The translations under genes and the position numbers were made by a program. This document shows positions 59,301-64,000 of a stretch of DNA of 64,000 bases, one piece after another (positions within the stretch are counted from its first letter, which is position 1; each line of letters opens with the position of its first letter). The DNA lies in assembly GCA_033032175.1 (NCBI GenBank), contig CM065321.1, forward strand, positions 6,098,501 to 6,162,500. The letters are read 5' to 3'. The stretch comes from Saturnia japonica. Its lineage: Eukaryota > Arthropoda > Insecta > Lepidoptera > Saturniidae. The notes beneath the pieces were generated by a model. It ran no database searches. It had not been told where the DNA came from and was given only the letters and a program-made list of their open reading frames with translations.

Positions 59301-62300
59301 AGTGTTAGGTCGAATCGTTTTTGCCTTATGGAGGTGTCAAAAGTATGTCGAAATAGTTCGTGTAAATACACACCAGCCGGTTTCACCCGTCTGGAACTTG
59401 GCTGACACACTGCCGTGTGTGTAGAACTAAATGTAGAAATGTTTGAAATAAAGGCCTTGACGTTTTTCAATTTATACGATACCTATTAAATTCACACTGC
59501 GCATCATTATAATTCTGCTACCATTCAGGAGGTGTCATTCGCGAATCAATAGCCTTTTCCCCTGAGGCTAATATCACTGATATATTATGGAGGTTGGATA
59601 AATTAACATTTACCTCTACATTTCAAATAAACAACAACATGTTTTTCTTTAATTTAGGTATAGCCATTACATACAGCAATACACATACAATTAACTAATA
59701 TTTTGCAAAACAATAAAACAAATGCATACTTTTTTAACATCAAAAAGTCAAGAAAGAAAGTAAAGCTCAGTGACTCATGTTTATCTTACTAGACTCACTT
59801 ATAAATAACTGTGAAGATTTACTCTTGATAAAGACGTGACATATAAATGGAAGTTTATTTTTTTAATAAAAACTTAAAATAATGGACTGATCACATCCCC
59901 AGGGTCAGAACGTCTGCATACGAATACAGAAATAATGGATTATAATAATTATTTAATGAAAAACAATTTTATATATTGCGAAGTTAATAATAATGATGCC
60001 AATATTGATAACTTTTTTGCTCGTTCTGGAATTTACGCTCAAAATTGTACTAATTTGTTATTGTACTGCGGTATAACATAATAAGATGTACACACCCATA
60101 AAAATACTTCACACAGTTCTCAACTTGAGGATTATCTATTAATTCGATATATTTTATTTAAAGGCTATTTCCCCGACCGGTGGCACAACGAACTATTCGT
60201 GACGTCGCAATCGGCGAGAGCATAGAGTAGTATAATACAAGGTGTCCAGAAAGGGTATCGGGTATTTGTAAGTTCAATGAAACAAAAATTATTTGTATGC
60301 AATAAAAAAGTTTATTGTTTATTATTAGCATATGAATTGGAGAATTATTTGGAAAAGATGATGTTATCCAAATGATGACCGTTACGTTGCTGGCACTCTT
60401 CTAAACGGAAACGAAGATTGGCGATAACACGTTGACACATAGCTATCGATATTGCTGCCATTTCTGACCTGATGTTTTGCTTTTAACTGGGTTAGATTCA
60501 TCGGATTGTTTTGATAAACCTTACTTTTAAGGTATCCCCATGCAAAATAGTCAAGCGGGCTAAGGTCGGGGCTTTTGGGAGGCCAGTTGATGTTACCCCT
60601 TCGCGAAATGACTTTATTAGGGAATAATTCGTTAACAACTTCCATTGAGTCATTTGAGGTATGGCAAGTGGCCTCATCTTGCTGGAACCACGTTCTTGAG
60701 TTGAAACCTGCATACTCCTGCAACTCTGGGACCAAAAAATTTCGCAACATATCGCAATAACGGTCACTATTCACATTAATTGCTCGGCCTCGTTGATCTT
60801 CATGAAAATAAGGACCAATTATGCCTTTAGCAGACATAGCGGCCCAAACAACGACCTTTGGGCTATGCAGGGGTCGTTCATGCTTTCGTCTCGGATTCTC
60901 CACTGCCCAGTACCGACAATTCTGCTTATTAACATGACCATTCAGGTGAAAATTTGCTTCGTCACTGAACAGTATGTTGTTAAAGTTGTTAAATCGCTGC
61001 AGCATTTCGTTCGCAAAATTCAGTCGATTAGCATAGTCCGTATCCTTCAATTCTTGAACCAATTGAATTTTATAGGCTTTTAGATGTAAGTCTTTCTTTA
61101 AAATCGAATGTAAAGACGATTTTTTGATGTTCAACGCTTGGCTTCGCTTTCGGATGGATAAAGACGGATTTTGACGAACCGACGCCTCAACTTCTTCAAT
61201 TGTTTCTTCATCGCGAACTGAACGAGGACGACCAAAGTTTTGAATTTTAACTGTCGCACCTGTATTCTCGAACATCCTGTTCCATTTCCTAATGCTATCG
61301 TCACTTGGCGCGTGGCGTGTACGATATTCCGCACGATAGAGACGTTGAGCAGTCACTATTGAATCACCATTACGATAATACGCTCGTACGCAAAATGCGC
61401 GATGCGTCCCCGAGTACTGTTCCATCGTGACTAAAACTCCACAAAATGGCGGACGCCACGAACCCCTCCCCGCACCCTTTAGACGCCCCGTTTCGAATAT
61501 GGCGCGAAAACAAATACCCGATACCCTTTCTGGACACCTTGTACATAGGGCGAGAGTCAGTTGAGTGTCGTTTGACGTAACGTTATATTTATTGGTTTCT
61601 AAATTCGGAAATTATCTAACTCATAGGAACAATAAAATATATTTGAGCATATTTCTAGCCCTTTTCATCTTGATTTTCTGATACTGAAGACGTATTTTTA
61701 TTGAGAACAGTATCTTAATACATTGAATGGCACTAGATGTTAGTGTTATTTTGTCCCACTTGTAAAACACCAATTTGCTAAGCACTAACTCGATCAAATT
61801 AACTATAAATTTACTGAAACGTCATAATTATGTCTTTTAACCCGGATGATTTGATAGTTAGATAAATGTGGTCATGTTTTCAAACCATTTAGAGATTTAA
61901 CCTGGGTGGTAGGATATTAAGGTTGTATGTGACAGGATCGCAACCGCCATACACCGCGTATAATACCAACCATAGAGTGTCGCATTCCGGGATCAGCCAA
62001 TATTCAATATTAAGCAAATATGCAACAATAAAGCGGGGTGCGACCACCGTGCGACATAGAGACTCTCTTTTCGTTGTCGCGTTATGAAATAAGCCAATTA
62101 GCTGGCGAGAAGCTTGCGGGCCGGCATTACAGTGGCGATAAGCGAAGAATTGCTATCCTCTCGTCGATTGCCGTTGTTTTTGGATTGTACTATGCTTACT
62201 ATCAGACAAAGTGTAGTCACTTTGCCGTGCTACTATATGCTTAATCCCTGTCCTAGAAACACAACAACTAGACAACAGTAGTCGTATCACGTTGAGGAGG

Positions 62301-62410
62301 TCAGACGCACGTCCCTTAGTTCGGGCTAGAAGGAGGACCCTTAGAATGACTGTTACCATAGTGACTGTGTTTGCTTGCTGCTGGCTTCCCTACGCTACAA
62401 TGACTATGTG
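38066..62410 (+). CDS. Adipokinetic-hormone-receptor-family GPCR (exons 1-5, 3' end outside window)
   Basis: Exons 38066-38302, 49103-49224, 51698-51803, 56969-57173 and 62257-62410 join in frame (phases 0, 2, 0, 1, 2), giving 274 residues plus a split Trp. It is a class A receptor of the GnRH/AKH/corazonin group, at the plasma membrane; AKH receptors signal fat-body lipid and carbohydrate release. N-glycosylation sites NVS (6) and NTT (9); TM1 with Asn40; [12 protein letters not shown] with Asp68 (2.50); WxAGxxAC with Cys95, partner of Cys173 (FEQC) in loop 2; [15 protein letters not shown] in TM3; Asp-Arg-Phe (119-121) in place of DRY; TM4 Trp145; TM6 [11 protein letters not shown]. Start at ATG 38066 (CAACATGG); an upstream TTG frame is not needed. 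TM7 and the C-tail should follow right of 64000. Introns of 10.8, 2.5, 5.2 and 5.1 kb are filled with transposons. AKHR is the best fit; an AKHR2-type paralogue is possible and a corazonin receptor less so. Confidence 0.88.
38352..39630 (-). mobile_element. Decayed cecropia-type mariner, same family as 15111-16398
   Basis: 1,279 bp with TA on both sides (38350-38351 and 39631-39632). Termini TTAGGTCCTTACATATGAAA and, reversed, TTAGGTGCTTACATATAAAA are inverted repeats. The transposase on the minus strand survives only in pieces (38466-38684, 38792-39010, 38998-39201) with stops and frameshifts. Recognisable are [19 protein letters not shown] and [12 protein letters not shown] tandem duplication of about 18 bp ([11 protein letters not shown]) precedes the YSPDLAP-type motif. 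It lies in GPCR intron 1, 50 bp after exon 1. Confidence 0.85.
40262..40810 (-). pseudogene. Mariner-like transposase remnant
   Basis: Minus-strand wording includes [25 protein letters not shown] (the first catalytic motif with Asn in place of the Asp of DETW), [19 protein letters not shown] and, in another frame, [12 protein letters not shown], all typical of the irritans-like mariner group. There are several frameshifts and no clear terminal repeats. In GPCR intron 1. Confidence 0.6.
40815..41010 (-). repeat. LINE ORF2 C-terminal remnant
   Basis: Minus-strand translation reads [20 protein letters not shown], then [20 protein letters not shown], the usual Jockey-like LINE C-terminus. It abuts the mariner remnant, and the 108-codon frame at 40546-40872 is an artefact running across both. 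Confidence 0.65.
41026..41280 (+). repeat. Helitron-like repeat, 5' end
   Basis: Starts ATCCATACTAATAATATTAT, then GTGAAAGTAACTCTGTCTGT and CTGTTACGTTTTCACGCCTA, the widespread 5' wording of a lepidopteran Helitron-like family. The 3' end is lost. Confidence 0.6.
41450..41760 (+). repeat. Helitron-like repeat, truncated copy of the 9160-9800 family
   Basis: Shares TCTATATTAATAAAGCTGTA, GATACTGATCACGAATATG, GTCCGGATTTAACTCAAAAA and ATGAAATTTTGTACACGGGA with 9160-9800. It lacks the GCGGGCACAG end. Confidence 0.6.
41761..42812. other. GPCR intron 1, unassigned
   Basis: AT-rich, no exon or element end recognised. A short Helitron-like remnant (ACTAGCGCTTTGCCAGAGCC) begins near 42050. Confidence 0.35.
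42813..43370. mobile_element. 558-bp inverted-repeat element
   Basis: The left end AAACCCTTGTCAAACAGATA with GTGAAGCGAACGCGTGGCGA, and the reverse complement of the right end (AAAGCCCTTATCAAACAGAC, AGCTAAGCGAACGCGTGGCGAA), match over about 43 bp with a one-base gap and a few substitutions. The interior has no transposase: the 129-codon frame at 42822-43211 begins inside the right part and has no known domain. It is probably a non-autonomous DNA element. In GPCR intron 1. Confidence 0.65.
43371..45060. other. GPCR intron 1, unassigned
   Basis: Contains a 95-codon frame at 43415-43702 without recognisable domain or splice context and a 43830-44250 stretch with weak repeat wording. Nothing can be assigned. 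Confidence 0.35.
45061..45275 (+). repeat. LINE protein C-terminal end
   Basis: Frame reading [20 protein letters not shown], then [20 protein letters not shown] and [20 protein letters not shown], followed by a stop. It is a widespread insect non-LTR retroelement C-terminus (the GRPR-type tail after the RT). Reverse copies: 25125-25265, 24618-24665. Confidence 0.65.
45276..45954. other. GPCR intron 1, unassigned
   Basis: A 64-codon frame at 45522-45716 has no domain. Nothing else recognised. Confidence 0.35.
45955..46330 (+). repeat. Helitron-like repeat, truncated copy
   Basis: Starts CTACGCTAATAAATCTGTAG, then TATATGTTATATGAAGGATA and GACCGATTTTTATGAAATTT; same family as 9160-9800 and 41450-41760. 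Confidence 0.6.
46600..46765 (+). repeat. SINE tail fragment
   Basis: Ends with TACCATCTCAGGCCACATCG, a CTTACGATCAGGTGAGAT block and CTAAACCAATAAAGATAAAA, as in the full SINE at 23540-23825. The tRNA-like head is missing. Confidence 0.5.
46766..47317. other. GPCR intron 1, unassigned
   Basis: AT-rich; TATAATATTCTATATAATATC-like low-complexity DNA near 46820-46860. No feature. Confidence 0.35.
47318..47582. repeat. Dispersed repeat, shorter copy of 22810-23145
   Basis: Same block order as 22810-23145 but with about 75 bp missing after GTTTGACATTTG, so either this copy carries a deletion or the other an insertion. Confidence 0.65.
48180..48350 (-). repeat. Helitron-like repeat fragment, reversed
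   Basis: Plus strand has TTATAGCTTATCAACTGAGG, AAAAATCGGTCATGCTG and GTTTTTGAGTTAAATCCGGA, complements of the 9160-9800 interior. A separate reversed end (ACTAGCTGTGCCCGTGGCTT) starts at 48629. Confidence 0.55.
49103..49224 (+). CDS. AKHR-like exon 2 (loop 1, TM3)
   Basis: GTTATAG acceptor; 40 codons starting [17 protein letters not shown] and ending at SID plus AG, then donor GTAAGC. An antisense frame here is a shadow. It was found by its family wording; it is only 122 bp. Confidence 0.87.
49410..50060. repeat. Dispersed repeat carrying a nested SINE; related to 61900-62220
   Basis: 49420-49620 and 49930-50055 together resemble 61900-62220: GTGTTCCGGGATCAGCTGG matches GCATTCCGGGATCAGCCAA, and ACTTGCGGTCTGCAAGCGAC with GATTGCCGATTAGTCGGTGG matches AGCTTGCGGGCCGGCATTAC with GATTGCCGTTG. 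The SINE at 49640-49925 interrupts this copy. The 115-codon antisense frame at 49708-50055 is not a gene. Confidence 0.5.
49640..49925 (-). repeat. tRNA-derived SINE, well preserved head
   Basis: On the minus strand the head GATGGCTCAGTTGGTAGCGT (A-box-like) is followed by GTGAGTTCGAATCACTG (B-box-like). Then comes the body with CTGAGCTTTCGTTGACGGAA and the tail with TTAAGATCAGGTGATATTGT. It is inserted in another repeat in GPCR intron 2. Confidence 0.65.
50668..50858. mobile_element. 191-bp MITE with 38-bp inverted repeats
   Basis: Left ATATAAAGGTGGTCTCCCAC and CGGTCCGTGATATTGCGGA; the right end is its complement with three differences near position 13-16. The interior is GC-rich (CGTAGCCTTAATATTCGGTGC and neighbours) and non-coding. 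TA or TATA steps at both ends suit a TA-type target. In GPCR intron 2. Confidence 0.75.
51265..51332. repeat. 68-bp hairpin
   Basis: TTTTTTGACGGGTCGGTTTT-GT and its complement (ACAAAACCGATCTGTCAAAA-AA) pair at 20 of 22 positions around a 24-base loop. It lies 366 bp before GPCR exon 3. Confidence 0.6.
51698..51803 (+). CDS. AKHR-like exon 3 (intracellular loop 2, TM4)
   Basis: GTTATAG acceptor; the first base A completes Arg120 (AG+A), then [18 protein letters not shown] and TM4 up to SLPQ; donor GTGAGT, phase 0. Confidence 0.87.
53938..55878 (+). pseudogene. RTE-type reverse transcriptase, one in-frame stop
   Basis: Motifs in order: [99 protein letters not shown] (catalytic FADD), [10 protein letters not shown], then VQEYVYLG and a TAA at 55315-55317. 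The same frame then continues open to 55878 with the C-terminal [20 protein letters not shown] segment. A few residues are missing before LLKNYRPIS, where relatives have a KKGD-type loop, in frame. A C-to-T change is the simplest cause of the stop. Otherwise open, so the copy is fairly young. Confidence 0.82.
53938..55900 (+). mobile_element. RTE-type LINE, 5'-truncated, with (ATG)7 tail
   Basis: It carries the reverse transcriptase and the C-terminal part but no endonuclease. It ends 55878 with TGA, followed by seven ATG units, a tail type usual for RTE-like elements. In GPCR intron 3. See the coding entry for breaks. Confidence 0.8.
56023..56741 (-). mobile_element. 719-bp mariner deletion derivative
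   Basis: TA on both sides (56021-56022, 56742-56743). Ends share GGTGTACAAATAAGTTTCCG-CCGTTTT as 27-bp perfect inverted repeats. The minus strand keeps only the C-terminal half of a transposase: [20 protein letters not shown], then [20 protein letters not shown] and the end [10 protein letters not shown], with at least two stops. The N-terminal half is gone, so about 0.6 kb was lost. A different family from 15111-16398. In GPCR intron 3, 230 bp before exon 4. Confidence 0.82.
56969..57173 (+). CDS. AKHR-like exon 4 (loop 2, TM5)
   Basis: TTTGCAG acceptor; begins [20 protein letters not shown]5 with [17 protein letters not shown], then [11 protein letters not shown] plus one base; donor GTAATA, phase 1. 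Confidence 0.88.
57174..58424. other. GPCR intron 4, unassigned part
   Basis: AT-rich. A 66-codon antisense frame at 57641-57841 has no domain. No element end found. Confidence 0.35.
58425..58930. mobile_element. Long foldback element, copy 1
   Basis: Two arms of about 210 bp, 58425-58635 and 58705-58912, are reverse complements at roughly four bases in five by eye. Good blocks include CCATAGCTGTTCTTTTAATT and ACAATTTGTTACTTTCTTTG with TATAGGAT. Outer wording ATAAATGT-AAA-GGGGGCCAAGTTTGG and the outer right GGGATATCATTACTTTTT recur in 62800-63325. It has no coding capacity. It forms a strong stem. Confidence 0.7.
58931..60237. other. GPCR intron 4, unassigned part
   Basis: 59300-59420 resembles 63690-63790 (GTCAAAAGTxxxTCxAAATxGTTCGTGTAAxxxxACxCAC wording), a weak dispersed repeat. 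Otherwise AT-rich without features. Confidence 0.35.
60238..61541 (-). mobile_element. Tc1/mariner-type element with perfect 31-bp inverted repeats
   Basis: 1,304 bp between TA dinucleotides (60236-60237, 61542-61543). Both ends read CAAGGTGTCCAGAAAGGGTA and on through TCGGGTATTTG, 31 of 31 identical. It contains one transposase gene on the minus strand. Identical ends and a nearly open gene suggest a recent insertion. In GPCR intron 4. Confidence 0.88.
60345..61425 (-). pseudogene. DD41D transposase, near-intact, one frameshift near the C-terminus
   Basis: Open from Met at 61425 to 60382 (347 codons). Order: an N-terminal DNA-binding region with [31 protein letters not shown] (first Asp), [28 protein letters not shown] (second Asp), [20 protein letters not shown] (third Asp). 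The second and third Asp are 41 residues apart, as in rosa-like DD41D transposases. After QLKAK the open frame gives unrelated residues, while the next frame gives the usual end ([20 protein letters not shown]) to a TAA at 60345-60347. So a single base gain or loss near 60471-60477 has changed the last 40 or so residues. Catalytic residues are present; whether the product works is unknown. Confidence 0.82.
61542..61899. other. GPCR intron 4, unassigned part
   Basis: AT-rich DNA between the DD41D element and the next repeat; nothing recognised. Confidence 0.35.
61900..62220. repeat. Dispersed repeat related to 49410-50060
   Basis: See the entry at 49410-50060. This copy has no SINE inside. 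It ends some 35 bp before GPCR exon 5. Confidence 0.5.
62257..62410 (+). CDS. AKHR-like exon 5 (loop 3, TM6)
   Basis: CCTAG acceptor; two bases complete Glu224, then 50 codons: a polar stretch, [24 protein letters not shown] and [11 protein letters not shown] plus TG; donor GTAAGT, phase 2. The next exon, which should start by completing Trp275, was not found up to 64000. Confidence 0.85.
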
Positions 62411-62484
62411 GTAAGTTTTTCCTTTTACTTTTATATGAATAATACCGAATTATACTTAATATCTACATTTAATAAATATTTTTT

Positions 62485-63335
62485 CTAAGCTTCCCGATGA
62501 GCATAGTATATATAAAGGGTATTGATAACTAATATGCCCTTAATTTTTGTTTGTTTGTTTGTATGTTAGGATTTTACTTCGCTTGTATAATACACGAGAT
62601 GCTTACCTATGTTATCAGTCAATTGTTAAGCTAAAGAATAGTCAAAAATATATTTAGGCATCGTAAAAATTAGTATTAGATATTGATGAAATTTTTAACA
62701 TTCTTTGAAATTGTGTTGCCATTTCTCTATTGCTAGGCTGTATGAATTGTCAATAATATGAGTATAAATAATATTACGAAATGTAAATCCCATCAAAAAC
62801 ATAAATGTGAAATGAGAGCCAATAAGATATTGTTGACTTCAACGACAAAAGAAGTGAGATCTAAATGGGTGCCAAGTTCAATGGTCAGACCTGAAATTTA
62901 TTTATAACAATATAAAATATTTTATAACAACTTAAAATATAATTTATTCTTATAACTTAGCATAATATATTGATGCCTAAGGTCTGACTTGGCTAGTTTT
63001 CATAATTATACGAATTATATAGCCTTCCCAAGTTGTAAAGCTGTAAGTTCTTATTTTATTCTTCAGAAAAATTAGCTTGCTTGTAGAAACTAGCCATCGA
63101 ACACAGAGCTCTTCCATGACTGTTTTAGTAGGTACTTCGTATATTCGAACTAGCAAAGTCAGACCTTAGGCTTGAATATGTTATCCTAAGTTATAAGAAG
63201 AAATGATATTTTAAGTTGTTATAAAATATTTTATATTGCATTATAAATAAATTTCAGGTCTGACCATTGAACTTGGCACCCATTTCACATTTATGATTTT
63301 GATGGGATATCATTACTTTTTGTACAGAAATTAGT
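62485..63335. mobile_element. Helitron-like head followed by long foldback element, copy 2
   Basis: 62485-62795 is a degenerate Helitron-like interior (CGATGAGCATAGTATATATA, TGTTTGTATGTTAGGATTTT, AATTGTCAATAATATGAGTA as at 9700). 62800-63010 and 63130-63325 are inverted arms with shared blocks such as GGTGCCAAGTTCAATGGTCA, ATATTTTATAACAACTTAAA and GCCTAAGGTCTGACTTxGCTAG. The left arm has about 50 extra bases near its outer end. Outer wording is that of 58425-58930. In GPCR intron 5. Confidence 0.65.
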
Positions 63336-63800
63336 AGTAGGCACTATTTATAATATAATTAATTCCAAATGGTAAAATGATCTTACACTATTGATGTGCG
63401 CTAAATATTGAAATAATAATTAATGCTAAATCCCAGATAATAACGTAACAAATACAAAAGTCGAATATACTCTTAGTTATAAGCACTAAAACAGATTAAA
63501 AAAAAAAAGGGTGGTATTCCACCCGATATATATTCACGTGAAGTCCTTAAAATCCACATAAAACCGGCTGTCATAAATTTTGATTGTTTTTTCTTACATT
63601 ACAGGCACTCTAAGTAAGTGTTCCTAATACAATTCATTAATTTAAAAATTATAATAAAATGATAAAAATTTACTAGTTTCTGATTTCTGAATAGTTTTTG
63701 TGTTATGAGGTGGTCAAAAGTGGCTCCAAATGGTTCGTGTAATACTACGCACGGTACCGCTAGCTCGCCTTGAACTCGGCTTGACACTTTTTTATTTTCT
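63336..63800. other. GPCR intron 5, unassigned part
   Basis: AT-rich; contains the weak repeat partner of 59300-59420 at 63690-63790. The TM7 exon of the GPCR was looked for here and not found. Confidence 0.35.
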
Positions 63801-64000
63801 TTTTTTTTGTCTGACCTTGCTGTTAGCCTTAGGGACCCTATCCAAAAACAGAACCGCTGCGGCTTTTACAACTTTACCGGGCTGGGGGGCGAGCGCTTAA
63901 GGAACTCAGCCGCGAAAGCGTGGGCAACCAGCGCGCAAGGGTGCCAAAGTGGCCGGACCTCGGCTTGGGCTGTTGCCGCGATTGCAATGAGGTCGCGATC
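63801..64000. other. GC-rich segment cut by the window edge
   Basis: From about 63830 the base composition changes abruptly to GC-rich (for example GGGCTGGGGGGCGAGCGCTT). It has no identified motif or exon. Such a jump usually marks the edge of a transposable element, but the family cannot be named from this piece. Confidence 0.4.

Noticed and set aside
1..64000. CRISPR array, bacterial operon or phage region
   Set aside because: No regularly spaced repeats of that kind; split genes, SINEs and LINEs show eukaryotic DNA.

Overview
This is a eukaryotic, AT-rich, repeat-dense window from an insect, most probably a moth or butterfly (Lepidoptera). The inference rests on three points: short GT-AG exons separated by long introns; an insect-type glutathione S-transferase and an adipokinetic-hormone-type receptor; and the character of the dispersed repeats (Helitron-like repeats ending in a CCGCGGGCACAGCTAGTA-like motif, tRNA-derived SINEs, CR1/Jockey-like and RTE-like LINE ends, cecropia-type mariners). 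No species can be named from the sequence alone.

Four host genes can be supported. (1) 1470-2893, minus: the first three coding exons of a delta/epsilon-type GST; the rest lies beyond the left edge. (2) 10513-11541, minus: an intronless, fully open phosphoribosyl-pyrophosphate synthetase, probably a retrocopy, with Gly replaced by Asp in the ribose-5-phosphate loop. (3) 17927-27291, minus: a complete six-exon GH31 glycosidase-family gene of 905 codons encoding a type II membrane protein with a trefoil domain; the catalytic motifs are lost, so it looks like a pseudoenzyme. (4) 38066-62410, plus: five exons of an AKH-receptor-family GPCR spread over 24 kb; TM7 and the C-terminus lie beyond the right edge. 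All exon junctions were worked out by hand from GT/AG sites and codon phase, and they join in frame.

Transposons fill the rest. From left to right: a Tc1-like element with about 36-bp inverted repeats, split by a nested CR1/Jockey-like LINE end (6344-9157); an intact cecropia-type mariner with an open DD34D transposase (15111-16398); a 1,235-bp internally deleted Ty3/gypsy element with identical 67-bp terminal repeats and a 5-bp target duplication (30585-31819); a decayed mariner of the same family as the first (38352-39630); a 558-bp inverted-repeat element (42813-43370); a 191-bp MITE (50668-50858); a 5'-truncated RTE-type LINE with one in-frame stop (53938-55900); a 719-bp mariner deletion derivative (56023-56741); a DD41D Tc1/mariner element with perfect 31-bp ends (60238-61541); and two related long foldback elements on either side of GPCR exon 5. 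The last six all sit in GPCR introns, which explains most of that gene's length.

There is no operon-like organisation and no CRISPR array, and I could not establish a previously undescribed system. The items most worth following are the GH31 pseudoenzyme with a GATA-motif cluster just upstream of its start codon, the PRPP synthetase copy with an altered active-site loop, and the miniature gypsy element with unusually short, identical LTRs.
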